DNA of 64,000 nucleotides from Leclercia adecarboxylata (GTDB taxonomy: Bacteria; Pseudomonadota; Gammaproteobacteria; Enterobacterales; Enterobacteriaceae): NCBI GenBank assembly GCA_901472455.1, contig LR590464.1, positions 1,736,001 to 1,800,000 on the forward strand, read 5' to 3'. Positions 39,721 through 51,487 of the stretch are shown one piece after another; position 1 is the first letter of the stretch, and the number at the start of each line of letters is the position of its first letter. The notes under the pieces were generated by a model that searched no databases, was not told where the DNA came from, and saw only the letters and a program-made list of their open reading frames with translations. The position numbers and the translations under genes were made by a program.

Positions 39721-40755
39721 TTGACACGTCTAACCCTGGCGTTAGATGTCATGGGGGGAGATTTTGGCCCTTCCGTGACAGTGCCTGCAGCATTGCAGGC
39801 ACTGAACTCTAATTCGCAACTCACTCTCCTTTTAGTCGGCAATCCCGACGCTATCACGCCATTACTTGCAAAAGCTGACTTTGAACAACGTTCACGTCTG
39901 CAGATTATTCCTGCCCAGTCAGTTATTGCCAGTGATGTTCGAGCCTCACAGGCGATCCGCAGCAGTCGCGGAAGCTCCATGCGCATTGCGCTGGAGCTGG
40001 TGAAAGAGGGTCGTGCCGAGGCCTGCGTTAGTGCCGGTAATACCGGCGCGCTGATGGGGCTGGCAAAATTACTGCTCAAACCTCTTGAGGGGATTGAGCG
40101 CCCGGCGCTGGTGACGGTATTGCCGCACCAGCAAAAGGGCAAAACGGTGGTGCTGGATTTAGGCGCTAACGTTGACTGCGACAGCGTGATGCTGGCGCAG
40201 TTTGCCGTAATGGGCTCGGTGCTGGCAGAGGAAGTGGTAGGGATTTCTCATCCCCGCGTTGCTCTGCTGAATATTGGTGAAGAAGAGACGAAAGGTCTCG
40301 ACAGCATCCGTGAGGCGGCCGAGCGGCTAAAAAATGAGCCATCCATCAACTATATTGGATATCTCGAAGCCAACGAATTATTGACCGGAAAAACGGATGT
40401 ACTGGTGTGTGACGGGTTTACAGGAAACGTTACATTAAAAACCATGGAAGGGGTGGTGAGGATGTTTCTTTCTCTGCTTAAATCGCAGGGAGAGGGGAAA
40501 AAACGGTCATGGTGGCTGATTTTATTGAAGCGTTGGTTACAAAAGAGCCTGGCGCGGCGATTCAGTCACCTCAACCCCGACCAGTATAATGGCGCCTGTC
40601 TGTTAGGATTGCGCGGCATTGTGATTAAGAGTCACGGTGCGGCCAATCAGCGAGCGTTTGCCGTCGCGATTGAACAGGCAGTGCAGGCGGTGCAGCGACA
40701 AGTCCCACAGCGGATTGCCGCTCGCCTGGGATCTGTATTAGCAAAAAGTGACTGA
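39721..40755 (+). CDS. plsX: Phosphate acyltransferase PlsX
   Basis: Converts acyl-ACP to acyl-phosphate, linking fatty acid and phospholipid synthesis. Starts at a TTG ([19 protein letters not shown]), as in E. coli plsX. Conserved [30 protein letters not shown] and [17 protein letters not shown]. 344 aa, 12 residues shorter at the C terminus than E. coli K-12 (356), ending [11 protein letters not shown]. Followed by fabH after 6 bases. Intact. Confidence 0.95.
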   Translation: MTRLTLALDVMGGDFGPSVTVPAALQALNSNSQLTLLLVGNPDAITPLLAKADFEQRSRLQIIPAQSVIASDVRASQAIRSSRGSSMRIALELVKEGRAEACVSAGNTGALMGLAKLLLKPLEGIERPALVTVLPHQQKGKTVVLDLGANVDCDSVMLAQFAVMGSVLAEEVVGISHPRVALLNIGEEETKGLDSIREAAERLKNEPSINYIGYLEANELLTGKTDVLVCDGFTGNVTLKTMEGVVRMFLSLLKSQGEGKKRSWWLILLKRWLQKSLARRFSHLNPDQYNGACLLGLRGIVIKSHGAANQRAFAVAIEQAVQAVQRQVPQRIAARLGSVLAKSD

Positions 40756-40761
40756 GCGTAC

Positions 40762-41716
40762 ATGTATACGAAGATTTTAGGTACCGGCAGCTATCTGCCA
40801 AAACAAGTGCGAACCAACGCCGATCTGGAAAAAATGGTAGATACGTCTGACGAGTGGATCGTCACGCGTACAGGTATCCGCGAACGTCGTATTGCCGCGC
40901 CAGATGAAACAGTTTCCACCATGGGCTATGAAGCCGCACAGCGTGCGCTGGAAATGGCGGGTGTCGATAAAGACGACATCGGCCTGATTATCGTTGCGAC
41001 AACTTCTGCAACGCATGCCTTCCCGAGCGCAGCGTGCCAGATTCAGAGCATGCTGGAGATCAAAGGTTGCCCGGCGTTCGACGTTGCCGCTGCGTGCGCA
41101 GGCTTTACCTATGCGCTGAGCATTGCCGATCAATATGTAAAATCTGGCGCGGTGAAAAATGCGCTGGTGATCGGTGCTGACGTGCTGGCGCGCACCTGCG
41201 ATCCAACCGATCGCGGGACGATCATTATTTTTGGTGATGGTGCAGGGGGCTGTCCTGTTAGGACAATCTGAAGAACCCGGCATCATCTCCACGCATCTGC
41301 ATGCTGACGGTAGCTATGGCGAACTGTTAACGCTGCCAAACGCCGATCGTGTTAATCCGGACAACGCCATCTATCTGACCATGGCCGGTAACGAAGTGTT
41401 CAAAGTGGCGGTCACAGAGCTGGCGCACATCGTTGACGAGACGCTGGCAGCGAACAATCTGGAGCGTTCCGCCCTTGACTGGCTGGTGCCGCATCAGGCG
41501 AACCTGCGCATTATTAGCGCCACGGCGAAGAAACTCGGCATGTCTATGGATAACGTTGTGGTGACGCTGGATCGTCATGGCAATACGTCTGCAGCATCCG
41601 TGCCCTGCGCGTTTGACGAAGCGGTGCGCGATGGACGCATTCAACGAGGCCAACTGGTCTTGCTCGAAGCCTTCGGTGGCGGTTTCACCTGGGGTTCTGC
41701 GCTGGTTCGTTTCTAG
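40762..41716 (+). CDS. fabH: Beta-ketoacyl-ACP synthase III (one apparent frameshift)
   Basis: Starts fatty acid synthesis by condensing acetyl-CoA with malonyl-ACP. Catalytic C112 in [13 protein letters not shown]; the His and Asn of the triad are in [11 protein letters not shown] and [12 protein letters not shown]. One extra G near 41248 (GCAGGGGGCTG) shifts the frame at [13 protein letters not shown]. Corrected length 317 aa, the E. coli length. Confidence 0.95.
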
Positions 41717-41731
41717 TATAAGGATAAAAAA

Positions 41732-42663
41732 ATGACGCAATTTGCTTTTGTGTTTCCCGGCCAGGGTTCTCAGGCCGTTGGAATGTTGTCCGGCTTAGCG
41801 GAGCAGTATCCAGTCATCGAAGCGACCTTCCGTGAAGCGTCGGATGCACTGGGCTATGATCTTTGGGCGCTGACCCAGCAAGGGCCAGCCGAAGAGCTGA
41901 ATAAAACCTGGCAGACCCAGCCTGCACTGCTGACCGCATCGGTCGCACTGTGGCGCGTATGGCAACAGCAGGGCGGCAAAACGCCAGCACTGCTGGCCGG
42001 TCACAGCCTGGGTGAATACTCTGCGCTGGTTTGCGCCGGGGTGATTGCGTTTGCTGATGCCGTGCGTCTGGTTGAGCTGCGCGGTAAATTCATGCAGGAA
42101 GCGGTGCCGGAAGGTACGGGCGGCATGTCAGCCATTATTGGTCTGGATGATGCTTCCATTGCAAAAGCCTGTGAAGAATCTGCAGAAGGTCAGGTGGTTT
42201 CTCCGGTAAACTTCAACTCGCCGGGCCAGGTGGTTATCGCCGGTCCATAAAGAAGCGGTTGAACGTGCAGGCGCAGCCTGTAAAGCTGCGGGCGCCAAAC
42301 GTGCGCTGCCGCTGCCGGTGAGCGTACCGTCACACTGCGCGCTGATGAAGCCTGCTGCTGAGAAGCTGGCGGTAGAGCTGGAAAAAATCACCTTTAACGC
42401 GCCAACCATTGCGGTGGTAAACAACGTTGATGTGCAGTGCGAAACCGCGCCAGAGGCCATTCGCCATGCGCTGGTTCGCCAGCTGTACAGCCCGGTTCAG
42501 TGGACCAAAACCGTTGAGTTTATGGCGTCCCAGGGCGTTGAGCACCTGTATGAAGTCGGTCCGGGTAAAGTTCTCCACCGGTCTGACCAAGCGTATTGTT
42601 GATACCCTGACTGCCTCGGCTATTAATGAGCCGGAAGCCCTGTCAGCGGCACTCACGCAGTAA
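41732..42663 (+). CDS. fabD: Malonyl-CoA-ACP transacylase (two apparent frameshifts)
   Basis: Loads malonyl groups onto ACP; essential. Start MTQFAFVFPGQGSQAVGM, with nucleophile loop AGHSLGEYSALV and catalytic His in SVPSHCALMKPAAE. Extra C near 42246 (GGTCCATAAAG) and extra C near 42574 (CTCCACCGG). Corrected 309 aa, the E. coli length, ending SAALTQ. Confidence 0.95.
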
Positions 42664-42676
42664 GAAGAGGAATACC

Positions 42677-43477
<801 letters not shown>

Positions 43478-43571
43478 TAAGACCTGCCGGGATTTAGTTG
43501 GCAAATTTTTCAACATTTTATACACTACGAAAACCATCGCGAAAGCGAGTTTTGATAGGAAATTTAAGAGT

Positions 43572-43808
43572 ATGAGCACTATCGAAGAACGCGTTAAGAA
43601 AATTATCGGCGAACAGCTGGGCGTTAAGCAGGAAGAAGTTGTGAACTCCGCTTCCTTCGTTGAAGACCTGGGCGCAGATTCTCTTGACACCGTTGAGCTG
43701 GTAATGGCTCTGGAAGAAGAGTTTGATACTGAGATTCCGGACGAAGAAGCTGAGAAAATCACCACCGTTCAGGCTGCCATTGATTACATCAACGGTCACC
43801 AGGCGTAA
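43572..43808 (+). CDS. acpP: Acyl carrier protein
   Basis: 78-aa carrier of growing acyl chains. The phosphopantetheine attachment motif [18 protein letters not shown] has Ser37 (counting Met). One substitution near the N terminus relative to E. coli (VVNSASF for VVNNASF). The 156-bp gap after fabG likely holds its own strong promoter, as in E. coli. Intact, flanked by a terminator. Confidence 0.97.
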   Translation: MSTIEERVKKIIGEQLGVKQEEVVNSASFVEDLGADSLDTVELVMALEEEFDTEIPDEEAEKITTVQAAIDYINGHQA

Positions 43809-43812
43809 GTGA

Positions 43813-45145
<1,333 letters not shown>

Positions 45146-45189
45146 GGCTGACAGCCGGGGCGGCCGATCGCCTTCCCCGGCAAATTGAT

Positions 45190-45219
45190 AAAAAAGGTCC
45201 GCTTGTCGGGCCTTTTTTA
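45190..45219 (+). terminator. Terminator after fabF
   Basis: A-rich arm then GGTCC...GGGCC pairing and CCTTTTTT, about 45 bp after fabF. A second GC hairpin GCCGGGG...CCCCGGC precedes it at about 45155-45182. Confidence 0.7.
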
Positions 45220-45288
45220 TTCGGTTTTATTCCCTTGTCCACAGCCCTCCTTCCTGCCAGACTATTCGCCCATTCAAAAGGAGCCATC

Positions 45289-46100
45289 ATGTTCTTGATC
45301 AATGGCATACCACAGGAAACATTGCCCGCGAGCGACAGGGCTATACAGTTTGGTGACGGCTGCTTCACGACGGCACGCATTGCTGCGGGCCAGGTCTGTC
45401 TGCTGGATGCCCATCTGCAGCGCTTGCAGATGGCCTGTGAAAAAACTGCTTATCCCTTTCGTTGCGTGGGCAGAATTACAGCGTGAGATGGTAGAGCTTG
45501 CGCGGGGAAACGAGCGTGGCGTGCTGAAGGTCATTATCAGCCGGGGAAGCGGCGGCAGAGGTTACAGCGCGGCGAACTGCCTGCATCCGGTCCGAATCCT
45601 CTCGGTGTCGGGGTATCCCGCCCATTATGATGGCTGGCGTCGCGAGGGCATCACGCTCGAGTTAAGTCCGGTGCAGCTGGGACGTAACCCGCATCTTGCC
45701 GGTGTTAAGCACCTGAACCGGCTTGAACAGGTGCTGATCCGCACCCATCTTGAACAGACCGATGCGGATGAGGCCTTGGTTCTTGACAGCGAAGGGTTCG
45801 TTACGGAATGCTGTGCGGCGAATTTATTCTGGCGTAACGGGAAAGATGTTTTTACCCCCCCGGCTGGATCAAGCAGGCGTTAACGGCCTGATGCGCCAGT
45901 TTTGTCTGCAACAGCTGGCACACTCCGGTTATCGCGTTGTCGAAGTACACGCCCGGGAGGCTGTACTGGCTGAGGCCGACGAAATGGTGGTCTGCAATGC
46001 GCTGATGCCCGTCGTGCCGGTTCGCCAGTATGGTTCTCAACGTTTTTCATCGCGTGAGTTGTACGCTTTTTTAGCCCCTCAGTGTGAGCAAATCAGATAG
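45289..46100 (+). CDS. pabC: Aminodeoxychorismate lyase (two apparent frameshifts)
   Basis: PLP enzyme forming p-aminobenzoate for folate. Start [20 protein letters not shown] after AAGGAG. Class IV aminotransferase features [11 protein letters not shown] and [20 protein letters not shown]. The PLP Lys lies in LAGVKHLNR. Extra A near 45443 (TGAAAAAACTG) and extra C in a C7 run near 45860. Corrected 269 aa, the E. coli length. mltG starts 3 bases later. Confidence 0.93.
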
Positions 46101-46102
46101 TC

Positions 46103-47127
46103 ATGAAGAAAATGTTGCGTTTTATTCTCCTCATCCTTGTCGTGCTGGGCATTGCCGCTGGGGTGGGGATGTGGAAAGTTCGCCAGCTGGCGGGCAGTCA
46201 AATCCTGATCGAGACGGAGACCATCTTTACCCTGAAACCGGGCACCGGACGGTTGGCGCTGGGTGAGCAGCTGTACAATGAGAAGATCATTAACCGCCCA
46301 CGGGTGTTCCAGTGGTTATTACGTGTGCAGCCGGAGCTGTCGCATTTCAAAGCGGGCACGTATCGCTTTACGCCTGGGATGACCGTCAAGGAACTGCTGC
46401 AGCTGCTGGAGAGCGGTAAAGAGGCGCAGTTCCCGCTGCGTTTCGTGGAAGGGATGCGCCTGAGCGACTACCTGAAGCAGCTGCGGGAAGCTCCTTACAT
46501 CAAGCACACCCTGCAGGATGACAGCTACGCTACCGTTGCTCAGGTTCTGAAGTTTGAGCATCCTGAGTGGGTGGAAGGGTGGTTCTGGCCGGACACCTGG
46601 ATGTATACCGCAGGCACTACCGATGTGGCGTTGCTGCAGCGTGCGCATAAAAAAATGGTCGCTGCGGTGGATAAAGCCTGGGAAGGGCGGATGGAAAATC
46701 TGCCGTATAAAGATCAAAACCAGTTCGTCACCATGGCCTCGATCGTCGAGAAAGAGACGGCAGTCGCGAGTGAACGGGATCAGGTTGCCTCGGTATTTAT
46801 CAATCGCCTGCGTATCGGCATGCGTCTGCAAACCGATCCGACGGTGATTTACGGTATGGGGGGAAAATTACAAGGGCAATATTTCACGTAAAGACCTGGA
46901 AACCCCGACCGATTATAATACCTATGTCATTAGCGGCTTACCGCCGGGGCCAATCGCCACACCGGGGCAGGCATCGCTGAATGCCGCCGCGCATCCTGCA
47001 AAAACGCCGTATCTCTATTTCGTCGCGGACGGAAAGGGTGGACACACTTTTAACACCAATCTTGCCAGTCATAATCGTTCAGTTCAGGACTATCTGAAGG
47101 CACGTAAGGAAAAAAATGCGCCAGTAA
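46103..47127 (+). CDS. mltG: Endolytic murein transglycosylase MltG (two apparent frameshifts)
   Basis: Inner-membrane lytic transglycosylase thought to end nascent glycan strands. One N-terminal membrane anchor ([18 protein letters not shown]), LysM-like part, then YceG domain with catalytic Glu in [18 protein letters not shown]. Extra G in ATGGGGGGAAAA near 46860 and an extra C near 47121. Corrected 340 aa, the E. coli length, ending KEKNAQ. Its last codons overlap the tmk start. Confidence 0.93.
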
Positions 47128-47760
47128 TTACATCGTCATTGAGGGGCTGGAAGGCGCCGGGAAAACCACCCGCACGTGACGGTGGTGGTCGAGACGCTCA
47201 AACAGTGTGGCATTGAAGAAATGATCTTCACCCGCGAACCGGGCGGCACTCAGCTGGCTGAAAAATTGCGTAGCCTGGTACTGGACATCAAATCGGTCGG
47301 GGATGAGGTCATTACCGATAAAGCCGAAGTCATGATGTTCTACGCCGCGCGTGTCCAACTGGTTGAAACCGTGATCAAACCCGCGCTGGCGCGGGGATGC
47401 TGGGTGATTGGCGATCGTCACGATCTCTCCACCCAAGCCTATCAGGGCGGTGGACGCGGCATTGATCAGCATATGCTCGGCACACTGCGCGATGCGGTGC
47501 TCGGGGATTTCCGTCCTAACCTGACGCTCTATCTCGATGTGACGCCCGAAGTGGGTCTGAAACGCGCCCGCGCCCGCGGCGAGCTGGATCGTATTGAGCA
47601 GGAGTCGCTGGACTTCTTTAATCGCACCCGCGCCCGTTACCGTGAGCTGGCCGCCGAGGACCCTTCGATCCGCACCATCGATGCGACCCAGCCGCTTGAA
47701 GACGTAATGAACGACATTCGCAAAACAGTCACTGACTGGCTGAAGGAACAACAGGCATGA
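47116..47760 (+). CDS. tmk: Thymidylate kinase (three apparent frameshifts)
   Basis: Essential kinase making dTDP from dTMP. The P-loop [11 protein letters not shown] is encoded at about 47136-47170, then [17 protein letters not shown] and the lid [14 protein letters not shown]. Extra C near 47121 (shared with mltG), extra C near 47169 and extra G near 47180 split the first 25 codons from the rest. Corrected 213 aa, the E. coli length. Start ATG 47116 overlaps the mltG end; the stop overlaps holB ATG. Confidence 0.93.
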
Positions 47761-48764
47761 AATGGTACCCATGGTTGCGCCCGCACTTTGAACAGCTGGT
47801 GAACAGCTATCAGTCCGGTCGGGGGCATCATGCGTTACTGATCCAGTCGCTGCCGGGCATGGGCGATGAGGCGTTGATCTACGCCATCACCCGTTTTTTA
47901 ATGTGCCAACAGCCGCAGGGATACAAAAGCTGCGGTCAGTGCCGTAGCTGTCAGCTGATGCAGGCAGAAACGCACCCGGATTATTACGCGCTGGAGCCGG
48001 AGAAGGGCAAGGCTACGCTGGGTATTGATGCGGTGCGCGCCATCAGGTGAAAAGCTGTACGAGCGCGCGCGGCTCGGCGGGGCGAAAGTCGTCTGGCTGA
48101 AGGATGCCGCCCAGCTTACCGAGGCAGCAGCCAACGCGCTGTTAAAGACTCTTGAAGAGCCGCCGGAAAATACCTGGTTCCTGATGGCCTGCCGTGAGCC
48201 TGGACGACTCCTGGCGACCCTTCGCAGCCGCTGTCGTTTGCATCATCTTAGCGTGCCGCAGGAGGCCCTGGGCTATCAGTTGGCTTGCACGAGAGGTGAC
48301 AACGTCACAGGAAGCGGCGTTAAGCGCGCTGCGCCTGAGCGGCGGAGCTCCTGCCGCGGCGCTGGCATTGTTGCAGCCCAACGTCCAGGACGCAACGGAA
48401 CAACTTTGCCAGGCGCTCGGCGGGGTGGCAGACAGCGGCGACTGGGCTGAGCCTGCTCCCGGCTCTCAACCATGATCAGGCACCCGATCGCCTGCACTGG
48501 CTGGCGGCTCTGCTGTTGGATGCCCTTAAAATTCAGCAGGGAGCAACCCTTGTCAGCAATGTCGATGCCTGGTCGCTCGTTAATAGTCTGGCGCAGCGCC
48601 TGCCAGGTGTGGCGTTGCGGGCTATCCTTCATGATGTCTGCCAGTGTCGGGAACAACTACTAAGCGTAACGGGGCTGAATCGGGAGCTTGTCCTGACCGA
48701 CCTGTTACTCACAATCGAGCATTACCTGCAACCGGGCACAACGCTGCCTGCATCCTATCTCTGA
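47757..48764 (+). CDS. holB: DNA polymerase III subunit delta' (three apparent frameshifts)
   Basis: Essential clamp-loader subunit. [20 protein letters not shown] start, degenerate nucleotide site [12 protein letters not shown], zinc-type cysteines [10 protein letters not shown], and [20 protein letters not shown] sensor region. Extra G near 48044 (ATCAGGTG), extra G near 48270 (CTGGGCTATC) and extra G near 48443 (TGGGCTGAGC). Corrected 334 aa, the E. coli length. Starts inside the tmk stop (ATGA). Confidence 0.93.
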
Positions 48765-48774
48765 GAGAGACATT

Positions 48775-49569
48775 ATGTTTTTAGTCGACTCACACTGCCA
48801 TCTCGATGGCCTGGATTATCAATCCCTGCATAAAAACGTCGATGACGTGCTGGCAAAAGCCGCCGCCCGCGATGTGAAATTTTGTCTGGCGGTCGCCACG
48901 ACGTTACCGGGTTACAAAACCATGCGTGAACTGGTGGGCGTACGCGACAACGTGGTGTTCTCCTGCGGCGTGCATCCCCTGAACCAGGATGAAGCGTACG
49001 ACGTTGAAGATTTGCGCCGTCTGGCGGCGGAAGAGGGCGTAGTGGCGATGGGTGAAACCGGCCTGGATTATTTCTACACCCCGGAAACCAAAGCCCGCCA
49101 GCAGGAATCGTTCCGCGACCATATCCGCATTGGCCGGGAGTTGAATAAACCGGTGATTGTCCACACCCGTGATGCGCGCGCTGATACGCTGGCGATCCTG
49201 CAAGAAGAAAAGGTGACGGATTGCGGCGGCGTACTACACTGTTTCACAGAAGACAGAGAAACAGCGGGTAAGCTGCTGGATTTGGGTTTTTATATCTCGT
49301 TTTCCGGGATCGTGACGTTCCGTAATGCTGAGCAGCTTCGTGATGCTGCGCGTTACGTTCCGCTCGATCGCCTGCTGGTGGAAACAGACTCTCCTTATCT
49401 GGCACCGGTACCGCACCGCGGCAAAGAGAATCAACCCGCGATGGTACGGGATGTGGCCGAGTATATGGCCGTTTTGAAAGGCGTCGACGTTGCAGAACTG
49501 GCACGCATTACCACCGATAACTTTGCCAGCCTGTTTCACATCGATCCCTCCCGCCTGCAATCTGCCTGA
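48775..49569 (+). CDS. ycfH: TatD-family metal-dependent hydrolase YcfH
   Basis: Putative metal-dependent deoxyribonuclease of the TatD family. 264 aa (E. coli 265). Metal ligands H7 and H9 in DSHCHLDG, Glu in MGETGLDYFYTPE, VIVHTRDA, VLHCFTED and the Asp in LLVETDSPYLAP. Intact, last of the mltG-tmk-holB-ycfH group. A hairpin at 49621-49640 (ACCGCC/GGCGGT) follows. Confidence 0.94.
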   Translation: MFLVDSHCHLDGLDYQSLHKNVDDVLAKAAARDVKFCLAVATTLPGYKTMRELVGVRDNVVFSCGVHPLNQDEAYDVEDLRRLAAEEGVVAMGETGLDYFYTPETKARQQESFRDHIRIGRELNKPVIVHTRDARADTLAILQEEKVTDCGGVLHCFTEDRETAGKLLDLGFYISFSGIVTFRNAEQLRDAARYVPLDRLLVETDSPYLAPVPHRGKENQPAMVRDVAEYMAVLKGVDVAELARITTDNFASLFHIDPSRLQSA

Positions 49570-49710
49570 TTAATCTATTTTTTTATGGCTCGTAATTAAT
49601 AGCCAAAACGAGTAAAGTTCACCGCCCATGTGGGGGCGGTGAAGCGCTTTCTTGAAACATTTGGCAATTAATTTTGTAAATATCTGAAAGTTTTTCAGCT
49701 GCCTTACGCT

Positions 49711-49732
49711 GAAACGTGATAGCCGTCAAACA
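49711..49732 (+). promoter_or_regulatory. CRP site of ptsG
   Basis: GAAACGTGATAGCCGTCAAA, with half-sites CGTGA and TCAAA six bases apart, identical in layout to the E. coli ptsG activating CRP site. Confidence 0.75.
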
Positions 49733-49745
49733 ACGCTACGCGGAT

Positions 49746-49770
49746 TTATTTTACTCTGTGTAATAAATAA
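49746..49770 (+). promoter_or_regulatory. Mlc operator / promoter of ptsG
   Basis: TTATTTTACTCTGTGTAATA followed by AATAA: T-rich and A-rich arms as in the Mlc consensus, overlapping the ptsG promoter as in E. coli. Mlc represses ptsG in the absence of glucose. Confidence 0.75.
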
Positions 49771-49838
49771 AGGGCGCTTAGATGTCCTGTCCACGGCACG
49801 GTTCTCCCCCCGGGCCAATGCGTGAAAACGTAAAAAAA

Positions 49839-49866
49839 GCACAAATACTCAGGAGCACTCTCAATT
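49839..49866 (+). promoter_or_regulatory. ptsG ribosome-binding region, SgrS pairing target
   Basis: ACTCAGGAGCACTCTCAATT directly before the ATG is the E. coli ptsG sequence that small RNA SgrS pairs with to block translation during sugar-phosphate stress. sgrS itself is not in this window. Confidence 0.65.
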
Positions 49867-51300
49867 ATGTTTAAGAATGCATTTGCTAACCTGCAGAAGG
49901 TCGGTAAATCGCTGATGCTGCCAGTATCCGTACTGCCTATCGCAGGTATCCTGCTGGGCGTCGGTTCTGCAAACTTCAGCTGGCTGCCAGCCGTAGTTTC
50001 TCATGTGATGGCCGAAGCAGGCGGTTCTGTTTTTGCTAACATGCCACTGATCTTCGCCATCGGCGTTGCGCTTGGCTTCACCAATAACGACGGTGTATCA
50101 GCTCTGGCTGCTGTAGTTGCATACGGCATCATGGTTAAAACCATGGCTGTGGTAGCCCCTCTGGTGCTGCATTTACCTGCTGAAGAAATCGCGGCAAAAC
50201 ACCTGGCTGATACGGGTGTTCTGGGCGGTATCATTTCGGGTGCGATTGCGGCATATATGTTTAACCGCTTCTATCGCATCAAGCTGCCTGAGTATCTGGG
50301 CTTCTTTGCAGGCAAGCGTTTCGTACCAATCATCTCTGGTCTGGCGGCGATCTTCACCGGTGTGATCCTCTCCTTCATCTGGCCACCGATTGGTTCCGCG
50401 ATCCAGACCTTCTCCCAGTGGGCTGCATACCAGAACCCGGTAGTGGCGTTCGGTATCTACGGCTTCATTGAGCGTTGCCTGGTACCGTTTGGTCTGCACC
50501 ACATCTGGAACGTTCCTTTCCAGATGCAGATCGGCGAATACACCAACGCAGCAGGTCAGGTCTTCCATGGCGACATCCCTCGTTACATGGCAGGCGACCC
50601 AACTGCAGGCAAACTGTCTGGCGGCTTCCTGTTCAAAATGTACGGCCTGCCGGCTGCTGCGATTGCAATCTGGCACTCTGCTAAACCAGAGAACCGTGCA
50701 AAAGTGGGCGGTATCATGATCTCCGCAGCGCTGACCTCGTTCCTGACCGGTATCACCGAGCCGATCGAGTTCTCCTTCATGTTCGTTGCGCCGATCCTGT
50801 ACATCATCCACGCGGTTCTGGCTGGCCTGGCGTTCCCAATCTGTATTCTGCTGGGTATGCGTGACGGTACGTCCTTCTCGCACGGTCTGATCGACTTTAT
50901 CGTTCTGTCCGGTAACAGCAGCAAACTGTGGCTGTTCCCAATCGTTGGTGCGTGCTACGCGGTGGCGTACTACACCATCTTCCGCGTGCTGATCAAAGCA
51001 CTGGACCTGAAAACACCAGGTCGTGAAGATGCGACAGACGACGTTAAAGCTGGCGCGACCAGCGAAATGGCTCCGGCACTGGTTGCAGCGTTCGGCGGTA
51101 AAGAGAACATCACTAACCTGGACGCGTGTATCACTCGTCTGCGTGTGAGCGTTGCTGATATCGCGAAAGTTGACCAGCCGGGTCTGAAAAAACTGGGCGC
51201 AGCAGGCGTAGTTGTTGCAGGTTCCGGTGTACAGGCTATCTTCGGTACTAAATCCGATAACCTGAAAACCGAAATGGATGAGTACATCCGCAGCAACTAA
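49867..51300 (+). CDS. ptsG: PTS glucose-specific EIICB component
   Basis: Glucose transporter that phosphorylates sugar during uptake. 477 aa, the same as E. coli. Membrane EIIC domain (about residues 1-385, many hydrophobic helices, with [11 protein letters not shown]) and the cytoplasmic EIIB domain with phosphorylated Cys421 in [13 protein letters not shown]. Receives phosphate from EIIA-Glc (crr). The N-terminal [20 protein letters not shown] is the SgrT/membrane-targeting part. Monocistronic with conserved CRP/Mlc control. Intact. Confidence 0.97.
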   Translation: MFKNAFANLQKVGKSLMLPVSVLPIAGILLGVGSANFSWLPAVVSHVMAEAGGSVFANMPLIFAIGVALGFTNNDGVSALAAVVAYGIMVKTMAVVAPLVLHLPAEEIAAKHLADTGVLGGIISGAIAAYMFNRFYRIKLPEYLGFFAGKRFVPIISGLAAIFTGVILSFIWPPIGSAIQTFSQWAAYQNPVVAFGIYGFIERCLVPFGLHHIWNVPFQMQIGEYTNAAGQVFHGDIPRYMAGDPTAGKLSGGFLFKMYGLPAAAIAIWHSAKPENRAKVGGIMISAALTSFLTGITEPIEFSFMFVAPILYIIHAVLAGLAFPICILLGMRDGTSFSHGLIDFIVLSGNSSKLWLFPIVGACYAVAYYTIFRVLIKALDLKTPGREDATDDVKAGATSEMAPALVAAFGGKENITNLDACITRLRVSVADIAKVDQPGLKKLGAAGVVVAGSGVQAIFGTKSDNLKTEMDEYIRSN

Positions 51301-51320
51301 GTTGTGACCTGGGGAGACTA

Positions 51321-51346
51321 AGGCAGCCGAATGGCTGCCTTTTTTA
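51321..51346 (+). terminator. Terminator after ptsG
   Basis: GGCAGCC / GGCTGCC stem with loop GAAT, followed by TTTTTT. Confidence 0.9.
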
Positions 51347-51355
51347 TTGCCTGTT

Positions 51356-51431
51356 GCCTGGTGGCGCTGCGCTTTCCTGAGTAGACAACATTCAGGGCTC
51401 TGAGGTGGGTAAGGCACAGCCGTCATCCGGC
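51356..51431. repeat. Pair of degenerate REP-like units in inverted order
   Basis: GCCTGGTGGCGCTGCGCTTT at the left and, on the opposite strand, GCCGGATGACGGCTGTGCCT at the right, both near the enteric REP consensus, about 30 bp apart. Located between convergent ptsG and fhuE, typical of a BIME. Confidence 0.6.
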
Positions 51432-51444
51432 CAACAGCGCGCAT

Positions 51445-51472
51445 AAAAAAAGGGAGCCTTCAGGCTCCCTTT
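51445..51472 (-). terminator. Terminator after fhuE
   Basis: GGGAGCC / GGCTCCC stem with loop TTCA; on the minus strand followed by seven T. Confidence 0.9.
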
Positions 51473-51487
51473 GACGACAGAATATTA

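Noticed and set aside
47176-47760. tmk starting at 47176 (MTVVVETLK)
   Set aside because: That start would lack the P-loop, which is encoded just upstream in shifted frames; full Tmk is restored by removing three bases.
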